A stretch of DNA of 64,000 nucleotides from Phascolomyces articulosus (GCA_025677815.1 JAIXMP010000004.1:558001-622000); one strand, 5' to 3'. Counted from the first letter of the stretch, positions 22,114 to 33,553 are shown. Notes: generated from the letters alone by a model not told the origin. Program-made: numbers and translations.

Positions 22114-24111
22114 TCAGAACTCAAATCGTTCGGGTCGAATGGCCCAGATCGATTGATTATTACTAAAACCTCGTGCAGTGTTTCCGCATTGTTGGATTGT
22201 TTCATCATGGGCACAGATACCAAGTGCAATATCAGTGGTGGGGTATTTACATTGAATTTCTTTAAGAAGTGTGGTATAATTAGGCCGACCTTTTGATAAC
22301 TGTAAATCACTTACAGAAGATTCTAAATCAGGTGGTGGTATATTATCACGAGTAAGATATACTTTGATGATACAGTCGATATCAGTCAAATGTGATTGAA
22401 ACTCTGGTAAAAAGGATTCCAATGTATCTAAAAAAAAAAGTAAGAGAGAATAGATTTATGAGAAACTATAAAGAAATAGAAGACTCATAACAATAACAAA
22501 GAAATCCCTTTTTGTATTCTTCTTGTTTCTTACCAGCTGATCTAATACTCCAGATTAATGTAATACGTTTTGTTTTAATATGATGTCCTCGTTGACCCAA
22601 TTGTTGTAAGACAGATATCCATGGCGTAATTCCAATTCCTTCTGCTACTAATACCACCACTTCAAAATCACTATAGCTACGGCCAGCCATATCCATTGTT
22701 GGTTTTCCAAGAGGTTTACTAATCCGCATGTGTCGAAGACATGTTGAATCGCCTGATTCGGCAATTTGGTATAATGACGCTGTATGTTTTCCATTTGTCT
22801 TAATGTAAAATGTATAAACAGTTTTCCCACTCTTATCATTTAATAATGGCCCATCAGTACTACTTGGTAAACTACTTGCAGGTTCTATTCATAGAAAGAG
22901 AGAGCAACCGACTTTTAGTACATTTTATATATAATATAGAAATACTATAAAATGAGGAATTTTCTTTTCTTACCTTGATCAAAACGACTTACAGAAAATG
23001 GATGAGAATATAATTTTTGAGATAGCCAACCATCTGTAATGGTAACAAAAGCAAATTGTCCAGGTATAAAAGTAGTCGGTTCAATTGAAAATGAAGGTTC
23101 CAATTGTAACTTGACAATATTGCCTGGTAATGCTTTGACTGACACAAGTCTGGCAGGCCACGATAACTTGAATTGATCCATCAACCAAATACATGTTACT
23201 GCCACATAAAACACCACAAATGTCCAGTGATGAAATCCACCGAGTAAAACGAGAGTCAGAAAAGCCAACATGTGTGATACTCGGAAAAACCGATACGACA
23301 TGGTTCGAACCAACGGATGAGAACCCACATATAAGACAAAAACAGCTGTTATCATACATGTGCCTGTAGTATAACGTACATTAAAGAATAGGACTTGGAA
23401 TACGCCATCATACGAATTACGATAATATTTTTGAACAAATTGAAAACAAGTATGATATAATGCACACAGACCACCCAGTCTTCCAAACCAAGCATGCCAT
23501 GCCAATGTTGTGTGTGTACCAAATCGAGGATTATGCAGAATATTTCGCACAGATAATGCAACACCGGCAGACATATTGACGAGTGCAAGTTGAGCGGCTC
23601 GATTGGCATATTCTTGATGGTATAGATCTCGGCCGCCTTCAAGTTCTTGAACCAAGACGCGATGGCGAAGGATAAAAAGACTGTTTAATAAAACAAGTCC
23701 TGAAACTTGAATAACATCACTGAACGTCCACGTTGAGTCCAAGATGCTGAATTCATAGCCGAGTAAAGATCGAATGCGACAATACATTCCACGATCGGAC
23801 ATGAATTTCTTTTGTAAACGGCACCATTGTTGTTGTACTATGCAAAACAATGCATATATGAATATTAATGAAGCTGAGTAACTCCATATCGTTGTATAAT
23901 CGCGTTTATAGGTTTGGACATGAACTGTATTATTTTCAGCTGGTGACGATGGGGAAGGTGATGGCAGTGGTTTTTTTGACAGTGGATCGCCAGGCACAAT
24001 GGGATCATCTTTAATGGAAAATGCAATTTTAAAATATGAACTTGCTTGTAAAGCAACTATTACAATGAATAAAATAATAGCGGTCCATGTAGCTGATCGT
24101 CTGGTGAACAT
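22114..24111 (-). CDS. Ferric reductase / NOX-type transmembrane oxidoreductase
   Basis: Three exons on the minus strand (24111-22974, 22884-22534, 22427-22114) give about 600 residues. The protein has an N-terminal membrane helix, a Pro-rich loop, then a six-helix ferric-reductase domain. The bis-heme ligands are visible as two His pairs spaced 14 apart: His206/His220 and His280/His294. The FAD motif is HPFSVS (370-375) and the NAD(P)H motif is GIGITPW. The C-terminus, with RPERFEF, matches the end of the NADPH-binding fold. Electrons would pass from NADPH through FAD and heme across the membrane to Fe3+/Cu2+ (FRE type) or oxygen (NOX type). I cannot separate these two from the sequence alone, although the long luminal N-terminus favours the metalloreductase side. 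There is no EF-hand. Confidence 0.88.
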
Positions 24112-24622
24112 GTTGGAATTTTATATGGTGATAAAATTAAAAAAGAAAGAAGAGAAAAGAAGGTTAATTTTTTTGTACAAAAAAGGTACCAAGTTTAGTG
24201 AAAGCGGAGCAGACTCTCGGATGGCCCCATTGTTTAATAATAGAATGTTTCAAGTGTCAAAAAATACGTAGATTTTTGTATCACAGTGATTATTGTTGCA
24301 TATTGATCGTATACTGCTTTTATTCTATACAATGCAGGATGAACAAATGCAATAATTATACTTAAGAAACAAGCCAGGAATAAAAATCATATTTTTAAAG
24401 TAAAAAACAACTGAATATTGTATTTGATGGGATAATTTGTCACATAGTTGGTTGTTAAGCAACCAATCATTTGTCTCATAATTAGATTTTTGCGAGAAAA
24501 AGTTAGATTACAAACACCATAAAAAGTTTATATAAAATTAAATAGTAATATATAGCATTAATAATATGATACAGAATGTAATGGGTATTAATTTACTACA
24601 TTTACAAAAAGAAAATGAAGGA
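24112..24622. other. Spacer between two minus-strand genes
   Basis: This holds the promoter of the ferric-reductase-like gene (left part, starting with an A/G-rich tract) and the 3' flank of the PXA gene. No reading frame is supported. Confidence 0.6.
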
Positions 24623-26693
24623 CTAGTATTCTTCTTCCACAAGCTCAGGTAAGATCTTGGAAGCAACCAAGTCTACAAGTAAAAACATAAGATGTCTATT
24701 GATATACTGATTTTGTAGTGGTTCAAGAGCATAGTGAATATGAAGCTGTAACTGATCCAGATTTTCTGCTTCAAATAACATTTTCCCGATAGTTTCTAAA
24801 TGAATAATGACACATGAGTGATTTACACTAACAACTTATATTTTTATGGTATTTTTTTTTGTTTGTTTTCATACCTGGGATGGACACTGTAATTAATCGT
24901 TCTGCCTTTATTCGTAATCGTTCTTTTTCCTCATCACTGACTGGTTCCCCTTTTCGTAAGAATCTACCGTTCGGCCATAACAGGTTTCTTCCAAGTTGTA
25001 AATAATAAACTAAATTATCTTCACTAAGAATATGCAAGATTGTCTGTTCCAAGAATCTGTCAATAAATTAAAAGAGAGAATGTTAACCAAATCATCTCCT
25101 CGTTTTTTTTTATATCATATCACACATTCACATACACCATTTTCACAAGAACAATAAAGTAAAACAATTGAATATATTACTTGTCAACAAGAAGACCACC
25201 ACCTAACACTCGCACAAGTGGCCACAAAAACATGCCCACCATATACCACATCCATTGTAATACAGGCCGATCATCCACTAAAACAGCTACTCGAACAAAG
25301 TGCATCCATGGTTCCAAAAGTCGTACATGGCGAGTTCTTTTGGTATGTTTTGCCACTTGTTGATATCGTTCTTGCGAATGGGTTAATGCTGCCATCACAT
25401 ATAACCATAAAGCACGGATAGGTGATAACATTACTTGTAATGTAATATAAATAAATGAAAATCGCTGTCGCTCATGCTTATGAGCAGCATCTAATTCTTC
25501 ACGACCAGCATCCATCAAATCATCGCCTTCCTGGCGTCGTTTCTCTTGTAATCGTTGCATATGACTAGCCATGCTTTCTTTTTTTGGTTCGGTGGTGATA
25601 GATGCGGTAGTTTCTGACCCTGATTTCCGTTTATGTTGTTGCTGAGATTGTGAAGCAGTAGAGGAAGAAGAGGATATCATATTGGTTGTTTGAGCTTCTT
25701 TCAATTGTTTTTTCAATGGCTGTTCTTTATTTTTATTGGGTTGTGTAGAGGTGGGTTGTTTTGATTGTGGTAAAGACGGTGTAGTGGCGGTGAATTGATT
25801 TGAAGCTTCCATTTCTTCAACGAGAGGGGTATATGAATCCAGTAACTATTTAGGTTTTTTAGACATATCTCTTTCGGTGATTCTTTAAAGATGAAACTAA
25901 TTTCCTCCTCCTCACTTACTTTACAAATGATCAGGTGAATAATATATGGGTCTGCCAGCACTTCAACGATATTATTAAGAACCAAATTCGCCAATAATTC
26001 TCGGACAACATGGCGGACACAATCGTTATTATAATCTTCAGGTGTCAATAATACTTTGAGGATTTCATCCGTCAATGCACGTAAATATTCAGCTTGTTGC
26101 TGGTTGGATCGTTCCGTTTGTAATGCAAAATGAGGTTGAGATCCATGGAATAATGCTTCTAACGAAACCGTACTTCCTGCATGACTCATATATTGTCGAG
26201 TTTTAGCTTGACGAAAATCGTGATAGTGGATAGAGACTAAGTTAGCAGCACTAATCAATATCAATTCTGTCCAATCAACCTATAAATAGTTTGTATGTTT
26301 TTATTTAGGTCCCTTTTGTGGTTGGTATATAAAGAAGGTTTTTGTGTATATGTGGACAAAACAAAATAATCATAGAGTATAACATATTTTTTTATTTACT
26401 TGATTACAAAAACGATCTTCCAATTGTTGTATAATAAGTGTGAGAATGCGTACGATTCCCGCATAAAAGTCTTGGTCATTGGTGACGACTCGATACCAAG
26501 GATGAATAAAATCTCGCACAAGAAGAGCTATATAAGTATAAAGTTCTGAATCGATACCAGGTGAACGAGTAATGGGAGGAGGTGCATTGATGCGTTTTGG
26601 GTCAGTTTTTGGAAGTGATAAAATATGAGGAAAAAGAACACGTAAATGAAATGACCGAAGGGCAGCGTCTGTCGTAGGTGTTGAAGTGTTCAT
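24623..26693 (-). CDS. PXA and Nexin_C domain protein
   Basis: Five exons on the minus strand (26693-26400, 26279-25920, 25845-25181, 25056-24875, 24795-24623) give about 557 residues. Residues ~45-230 match the PXA domain: the LLVRDFIHPWY motif, VDWTELILISAANLV and RELLANLVLNNIVEVLADPYII. A Lys/Gln/Ser-rich linker with a charged helix (MQRLQEKRRQEGDDLMDAG) follows. A C-terminal region resembles Nexin_C, with LNKHL-like YINRHLMFLLVDLVASKILPEL near the end. Such proteins (Mdm1, SNX13/14/25, S. pombe Pxa1) sit on the ER and act at organelle contacts and lipid droplets. No PX or RGS domain is visible between the two ends, so the layout resembles S. pombe Pxa1. Hydrophobic stretches near 330 and 370 may be membrane-associated. 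Confidence 0.85.
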
Positions 26694-26830
26694 ATTTCTA
26701 TCGCATAATATATTTTGTCAGGATCAAAGAAAAAGAATTAACCAGTTCGGCGGGGTGTAGATACATATAAGCATTTTTATTTTTATTTTTTTTTGGAAAA
26801 TTAAATTTTTGACCTTTCTTTGCAGATACC
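26694..26830. promoter_or_regulatory. Very short divergent promoter, PXA gene / kinase
   Basis: Only 137 bases separate the start codons. The kinase side ends with a long T-rich tract and TTTCTTTGCAG just 6 bases before the ATG, which looks like a 3' splice site. A 5'-UTR intron, with the true kinase promoter inside the PXA gene, is therefore possible. Confidence 0.45.
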
Positions 26831-29552
26831 ATGTCCAATACTGATTATTATCAAGACGACATCCATTATCAATCAGACATGGACGATTTTAAAGATTCGA
26901 CTACTTCCATTAAACGAATGACACGAGCCACATACCAAAAGTTATGTAGCAGTAAATCGGACCAACAACCAAAGACAGCTAATAAAAGAAAAAAACCACC
27001 CGTATCACATAAGGAAAGACCTCAGGAACCGCGAACACAGCAACAGAAAAAAACACCACACGCAGTTACCGCCGCATCCAAGTCAACGACACAGAAAAAA
27101 TCGACGAAACGAAGACGTGTAGATGTATATAGTACGGAAGAAGAAGATGAAGACAATGATGATGAAGAGAGTGATAATAGTAAAAATATAAGCGATAATG
27201 AATATAGTCGTGGATTTGCCAGAAAGACAACACGTCCAGACACAACCAAGAGATACACGCGTCCTAAAAAGCCTAAAAATTATATAGAATCATCCATATC
27301 AGATATCGAAGAAATCCAACAACCAAAGAAAAAAAAGTCTCATCGGCAACAACAGCAGCAGCAGCAGACAACACTCGCCAGTAGGAAAAAAGAAACGAAA
27401 ATGAATAAAACAGCGAAAACACTATCCCCTCCAGCATATGACGAAACCCATACTATATTTAAATTTCCTTTAAAAATATTACCCAACCAACTGGTGTTCC
27501 AAGATGATACGCTCTTGGGTGAAGGACGTACTGCCAGAGTGGTCACTGCAAAATATGGTCAGGTGCTTGTTGCTTGTAAGGCGCGTCGGACAAACCAACC
27601 GCGAACTCAGTTTGAACAGCGACTAGCACGAGAATTAGAATTTGCAGCCATTCTTTCCGCCTGTCGATCCATGAATCGATATGTTGGTGTATTGACATGT
27701 AAACGGTCAGAACTTATTTACAAGACAAAAAAGCGATTCATGCATGCAAAAGATGAAACAGAACATTTTGCTGTTCAACGTTATTTTAAACATGGGGATC
27801 TTTTAGAATATGTTGAAAAAAGACAAGGTGAGCTGTCATAGCAACTTCTTTCTCTTTTTTTTTCCTATCTGTAATCCACTTCATTTACCACCCGATTTTC
27901 TAATATTTCTCTCTCTCTCTCTCTCTCTTTTTTTTTTTCTTCTTCTTCTTCTAATATTATACACATAAAACAAGGCGGACGATTACATCCTATTGAAGTG
28001 TTACAGATAGCGATTCATTTATTCTCAGCGTTAACAGATGCGCATAATCTTGATGTTGGTCTTGTTGATGTTAAACGTGAGAATGTACTGGTAAGAAATA
28101 GTAATAAAAAAAACCAGGTTGAAGATGAATAGATTGAGACATTGACAGCAATTTATATGTTATATTAGATTGATAATGCGGGATCAGCAGTACTTACTGA
28201 TTTTGGGTAAGATAACGCATTTTCAATAATAGTGTTCATAAAATAATAAGAGTATTCATGCTAATACTACTACTTACATATAAATAGATCCTGTGTAAAA
28301 ATGGATGAAGAAAAAATTGATCTGGATACTACTGAAGATGGAGTGCACTGGACAGCTGAAGTAGCAGCGCCAGGTAAGAAACCTTATTCCTTGTTTTTTT
28401 TATTTGAAATGACCAATGTAGAATACTATTATTAAACAATTGAGATGCTAAACAATTTATATTTTATTTATGCATCTATCTGTCCCCCAACAACAAACTA
28501 AAGAAATGATTGGACAACACGAATTTTACCTCGCTTCTGACGTATTTATGGCAACAGTCATTGTTGGTGAACTAACGGTGAGTCCAATGACAAGTCAAAC
28601 TTTTCAACAAGAAGTATTACAGCGACAACGTAGAAGTGGACTGGTTAATTTTCAATCCAGCATGATACCTCCGGCGTACAGAACATTCTGCCCACTCTTG
28701 AAGCGAGGCTTTCATAACGATCCAACGGAACGACTAACAGCTGCCAAAGGATTGGAATTCTTGGAAGAAATGTATCAAGCTTCATTTGATATGAAATTAA
28801 AGGAAATTGAACCACTCTCCTCCATATCAGCAATAGCTGAAGATTCATATGTGTACACTGAAACAGAAGAAGATGCAGAAACACCAACAACTCTGATGGC
28901 CATGTACGACTCCACTCCTATGACTCCAATCATGGCAGATGAGCCGGTTACCGCTCCTTGTAACAACGTTAATGATATTCAAAAAGAAATAGTACAAGAG
29001 AAAGAAGATGACTTTTTTGGGATTTTTGAAGGTGGTAAAAGTATATCATCATTAAGCAGTAGTAAATTGACAGAAGAACTTGCTTCATCCAATGATGATG
29101 ATACGGACTGGAATTGCAACGAGTTGACCATACCCAATCCATTAATAAGCGAGAAAGATACATTAACAACAGTCACTTCAGCGCATAACGATGGTTGTCA
29201 AAGTCCAAAAGAAAGCACCAATGACAATGTACATAACAATAGTAACAGTGAGAGTGATCGCAGTGATCGTAGTGCTTATAATGATGATGATGATGACGAT
29301 AATTGGGACTCCAAGACTGAAAATTATGTTACACCAACTTCAAGTAGTTATGGAGAAGATCCTGGAGATGACGAAGTACAGTTTGTAAACGCTTCACGAC
29401 ATACATCATATCGAGCTAACAGCCCATTTGAAAGTAGATTTATTGCTAATAGACCTTCATTTACAAAACGATATTCCAGCTCTAATAACCTTCGTAAAAT
29501 GCATTCAGTATTCAGTAAAAAGCTGCTATCAGGAAATAGAGGCAACGGATGA
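26831..29552 (+). CDS. Protein kinase-like protein with atypical catalytic loop
   Basis: Five exons (26831-27827, 27975-28090, 28169-28206, 28288-28373, 28504-29552) give about 761 residues. Residues 1-200 are basic/acidic low complexity with nuclear-localisation-like clusters (KRRRVDVYSTEEEDED). The kinase core runs from about 220 to 500: the Gly loop LLGEGRTARVV near 230, VACK with the probable ATP-binding Lys near 248, the catalytic loop GLVDVKRENVL (Asp364, Lys366, Asn369) in place of HRDLKxxN, TDFG (Asp382), and AAPE as the APE motif. All metal- and ATP-contacting residues are kept; only His-Arg of HRD is changed to Leu-Val. The C-terminal ~250 residues are acidic and Ser-rich. The family was not recognised. 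The substrate is unknown and a nuclear location is only inferred. Confidence 0.85.
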
Positions 29553-29697
29553 ACAACAAAAATGGTCTACACATAATATATATATTTTTACATTCTTCTT
29601 TTTTGTATATGTATAAGCTCCTTACACATAAATAAATTTCGTAACTACCAGTTAAGTTTGTTAATTAAAATCCGAAGTGAACAACTGAGGTTATAAA

Positions 29698-29700
<3 letters not shown>

Positions 29701-29733
<33 letters not shown>
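29701..29733 (+). repeat. 33-base poly(A) run
   Basis: An uninterrupted run of 33 A lies 150 bases after the kinase stop codon and 40 bases before a small Cys-rich reading frame. It may be simple sequence or the tail of a retro-inserted copy. Confidence 0.8.
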
Positions 29734-29735
<2 letters not shown>

Positions 29736-29773
29736 TTGCTCTTTATTAATACTCTACTGAAAACAAAAGTAAC

Positions 29774-30010
29774 ATGTTTACTCCATTTGCTACACTTGCA
29801 GTTTACCGAGCCATCAATACACTACTCATAACGATTTGTCTTGGCGATCCAAATAGATTAGCAACGTGTGAACAGAATCAGAATGAGGAACGTGATTATG
29901 ATGGCTCTCGCGTTGCTGTACATATTCCTTTCTGTACAAGGTGTGGTCAAGAAGGTCATGCATGCAGCACTCGCAGTTCTTGCCCAACAATTGTTCGATA
30001 TCAACAATAA
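29774..30010 (+). other. 78-residue frame with zinc-knuckle-like motif (possible element fragment)
   Basis: An open frame of 78 residues ends in a Cys/His cluster, CTRCGQEGHACSTRSSC, resembling zinc knuckles of the form C-x2-C-x4-H-x(n)-C found in retrotransposon and transposase-associated proteins. The last Cys spacing does not fit the strict retroviral C-x2-C-x4-H-x4-C pattern. There are no neighbouring pol-like domains and no introns. It could be a transposon fragment or a chance frame; a functional small gene is possible but unsupported. Confidence 0.3.
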
Positions 30011-30466
30011 TGATATTATTATTTTATAAATATAGGATTTAGGGTGAATAATGATTATTTGGGGTTATGGTTGCACTTATGACAACAGGAAAGGAGAGGG
30101 AAAAAATGAAAACAACTCGCAAAACAGGTTTGGTTCCGTTTTTTTTTCCAGTTAATGGTCGCTTTGAAGAGACAATCAACATAGGATCTGGGATCAATTA
30201 CAAAGAAAGATTAGAAAAAATAATAACCACTTGCAAAGCGAGTGACCATATTTTAACTATTGTTAAATATACATTTTCAAATTTCCAAACCACTTATACA
30301 ACATTGAATTCCCAAAGCTATTATACAGCATAGAGTTTCCAAAACTATTATCCAGCCATGAACAACGAGTGGTGGGGGTCAAAGGGAAGCCGTATGTCTC
30401 TTTAGTTCATGTTTTAAAAAATAGGTAAATGATATCATATAGAGAAATATTTGTAGATAAAGTTAT

Positions 30467-31145
30467 TTAAAACTTGCGTTTTCCAGTGACCACCTCAGAC
30501 CACATTTTGAAATCACAAATGAAAGAATAAATTGGGTATCTGAAAGTGGCAGGTTTGCTATAAAATATTATTAAATAATATTTTTATGTCTTGATTTAGT
30601 CATTTTGTTATTTGTAAATGGATAAATAATCCATCATGCTTTATTAAGGGGTACTTGTACTTACTTTTTCTCGAACAAAAAGTGACCCACCCAAGCAAAT
30701 GCGTAACCTTGGATTAACCCCACAAGTAATAATTGGGGTCGCTTCTTGAGAATAGCTAAAAGCAGAATCAAAATTGAAAGGGTTGTACCTATATTGTTTG
30801 TTCCAGATTGATTATATATCATCATTAATATATACTCTATACCTGGTGCTGTTGTTGTTGAAAGGAATAGTTCATTGCTGAGCATATCATTATACCTGTA
30901 ATGTGGAGTCGACGATTCGTTTTGTTACAATGCTATTATGCCCAAGAAAAGCTTATTTAGCAAAAAGAGTATGTTTCATAGGCAGCAGAAGAAAAAAAGA
31001 TTTTATATGGTAGCATGGTAACGGAAATTTTTCATGCAATAGTGGCGTTTACCTCTCCTAAATAATAAGGATAAAAACTATCCAAGGTTTTAAAACCACC
31101 TTCAGGTTCTGTTCGAAGTGAGTAATTATGATTAACAATGGTCAT
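30467..31145 (-). CDS. Short DUF962 / Mpo1-like membrane protein
   Basis: Four exons on the minus strand (31145-31053, 30932-30896, 30788-30665, 30557-30467) give about 114 residues. The family pattern is complete: FYPYYLGEH, then NKTNRRLH (His32 and His41), a hydrophobic hairpin (SILILLLAIL and LLLVGLIQGYAFAW), GHFLFEKNKPATFRYP (His79) and a final DFKMWSEVVTGKRKF. DUF962 includes yeast Mpo1, an ER Fe(II)-dependent dioxygenase that alpha-oxidises 2-hydroxy fatty acids in phytosphingosine breakdown. The conserved His residues fit metal binding, but this is the short form of about 110 residues rather than the 174-residue Mpo1, so the same reaction is not assured. All splice phases agree. The second exon is only 37 bases. 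Confidence 0.88.
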
Positions 31146-31321
31146 TCGTGTATCGTGTCAAAATGGAAAGTATAGAGGGAAAAAAAAGAATAAAACAATA
31201 GGATACATTTTCATTTATGAAATATATATTTTTATTTAGAAATTCACGTGAAAAAAAATTACTTAATCGGTTCGTTGCGTTTCCCACAAGTTAACTTATT
31301 CTCCACAGCAGTCTTGCTTTT

Positions 31322-31453
31322 GATCGCAGCTTAGATTTTTGAATCTACTAAATCTGTGTATTCCCCTTTGCGAGGGGGAAGAGATTTCTTAGTTTACCGC
31401 AAATTTTATATCTCACGGTCTATTTCTAAGATTGTACCGCAGAAATAGCGATC
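31322..31453. other. Cluster of inverted repeats, possible structured RNA
   Basis: A 6-base closing helix (GATCGC at 31322-31327 with GCGATC at 31448-31453) encloses four local hairpins. These are TAGATT/AATCTA (31332-31347), TTCCCC/GGGGAA (31361-31380), GAGAT/ATCTC (31381-31414) and CTATTTCT/AGAAATAG (31420-31448). The last shares one base with the closing helix. It does not match U1, U2, U4, U5, U6, 5S or tRNA as I know them. Chance folding in AT-rich DNA is a real alternative. Confidence 0.25.
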
Positions 31454-32153
31454 CGCTTTACAAAAATATTAAAACTTGGTTGTTCATTACAACTAGTTTT
31501 GTCTTTTTTGTAATGCTAAATTTTTTTTTGAGTTTTTATATATTCGTAAGATTTTATTGCTGGTGTGAATAGAGCTTATCATTGTACAAGTCTAATATTA
31601 TATATGTCTAATATTAATTGACGGAAAATCATTTGAGCCGAGATTTGTAAAATGCAATACTAATATTGACGTTCTCCCATTTTCAATTTGCCATACGTTG
31701 CTTTACAAAACAATGATAGAAATTAAAAGATGAGAAAACTACATGTCTATTTGCTGGACGATCTGTTATATCATTGCTATTCTATATGCGTGTTTCATAC
31801 AGGCAGTATATAAAATCCAGTAGTATATGTTTTGCAATATTCATTGATTTTTGTTTGTGGAGGCTTTTAACTCCATCTGAAGAGTTAGAACAAATGCTGT
31901 AAGATTTTCTTGGCTTTCCCTTTAATCTTAAATCTTATTACAAGACAAGATAAGAAAGTAACTTTGTTCTATATTGTCTCACTAAAGCAGTAGTAGTACA
32001 CGTTGCTTTAGATCACACCATTATAAATTTAAAGGTAATATGGTTTTAGGGTTCTGATGGTGCTGACACTTGTCGATTTGCTATTTTTTCAATTAGGTAA
32101 TTTAGTCATAGTATGTAGTCCCTAAAAGCTATACAAGTTTGAAAGTTTTGTAA

Positions 32154-32289
32154 AAACATCACCGCGATGGTGAAGATCACCAGCATCCGCCAGGTCAACA
32201 TATTAGAATATATCCTCTTCCTGCAGAACAAAAGAAACTCATGATCTTGGCAAGGAAGAAAATATTTATCACTTACGAGTTGACAGCAA
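32154..32289 (+). other. Exon-like fragment, possibly from a transposase
   Basis: An open stretch of about 45 codons with an amino-acid mix unlike the surrounding DNA (KHHRDGEDHQHPPGQHIR, then YPLPAEQKK) ends at a plausible GTATCC donor. The His-rich H-x-HPP pattern recalls the zinc-binding ends of WRKY/FAR1-type domains in Mutator-like transposases, but no start codon and no clear following exon were found. It is probably a relic. Confidence 0.25.
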
Positions 32290-32691
32290 GTATCCCTTTT
32301 TTATATTTCAATACAGTACATTTATTCAATATATCATTTCAGGCTGTTCTGGAGGATATCAAAATGTAAGCTCAAAACGTGAATATATTACCCGTTATGT
32401 AGCAAGGTATATAAAGTTGATAATTAGCTGCTACAAATTTTATTTTGTTATTTATATGATATATAAAATAGATAGAATAGCCATGTCTTAATTAATAATT
32501 ATTATACTGGGAAATTACCTTGAGCGCTTGCTGCTATTGATTGAGGAACCATGACAACATTTGGTATCATTTAAAAAAAAGCTGTGGTCGTATGCAGCTC
32601 TAAAAATCAGTGTATGAAATCTGATTGGATAATTTTTTTATGTCTTCAGCGTTACTCCTTTCTTGTACATGCATATATTTTTAACGAAATC

Positions 32692-33553
32692 ATGTTGAAA
32701 TTCAAAAAACACGAAAATAAAGGTAATATCAATGTTTATCATAGGTTATTGAATCAAAAAATATCTTTTACCAACTTGTTTTAAAAACATATATAGACAA
32801 AGAATCGAGTTCAAGTCCATCTTCTAAACGACATGAGGATGACAATAAGGACGATAATCGACGATCCAGGCGTCATCGCTCACGATCCCGATCTCGTTCA
32901 CCTGATCGACGAGAACGACGCCATCATCGTGATAGATCACCACGAGACAGATCACCTCGTCGTCGTGACCGATCGCCTCGTCGTAGAAGTTCACGATCAC
33001 CAGAGCGTCGCCATCGACGACGCAGTCGATCCCCTAGAAAAACACCCAAAGCTCCTAGGGCTGAAAAGGTAATAATATATATTTCCTATGGATGGACGAA
33101 TTCATAAAAGGAGGAAAGAAAGTGAGAGAGACAGATAGTAGAGTATTATATTATATATGCTGATTCTATCTAAATTTTATTGTATCCATGAAGCCAAAAA
33201 AGGTGACACCACAATACAACTTGATTGAAATTGAAGTCAACGACCGTTTGGGTAAAAAAGTACGTGTCAAATGTAGCCCACAAGATACGATTGGTGATTT
33301 TAAAAAGTTGGTTGCTGCCCAGATTGGTACGGATCCGAAAAAGATTGTACTTAAAAAATGGTATAAAGAATTTAAGGACCATATTACTTTGGATGATTGT
33401 AAGTATTTACTGGCTATTATTGTGAAAGTGTATGGGATAATTCGGATTTTATGAAAAGAGTAATAGTAGATTCATGTTTTGATGACATTTTTATCAATTT
33501 CTTTTTTAGATGAATTACACAATGGAATGAATGTGGAATTATACTATCGTTAA
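32692..33553 (+). CDS. HUB1: HUB1/UBL5 ubiquitin-like splicing modifier with RS-rich extension
   Basis: Four exons (32692-32722, 32797-33068, 33194-33398, 33510-33553) give about 183 residues. Residues 112-183 are a full-length HUB1/UBL5 domain: [14 protein letters not shown], then [29 protein letters not shown] and the C-terminal double Tyr (ELYYR). HUB1 binds HIND motifs of the tri-snRNP protein Snu66 non-covalently and tunes 5' splice-site use. Upstream, residues ~25-95 are an Arg/Ser/Asp-rich region with repeated RSPRR and [10 protein letters not shown] units, like the RS domains of splicing factors. The free UBL5 protein is only 73 residues. The ATG of exon 1 and all phases agree. A second ATG at 33188, six bases before the exon 3 acceptor junction, could start a HUB1-only form of 84 residues. 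Confidence 0.85.

Larger units (their letters stand above)
31146..32691. other. Divergent intergenic region, DUF962 gene / HUB1-like gene
   Basis: This contains the promoters of both genes. Within it are a stretch with several stacked inverted repeats (31322-31453) and an exon-like scrap with transposase-like composition (32154-32289), each listed separately. I see no complete gene. Confidence 0.55.
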
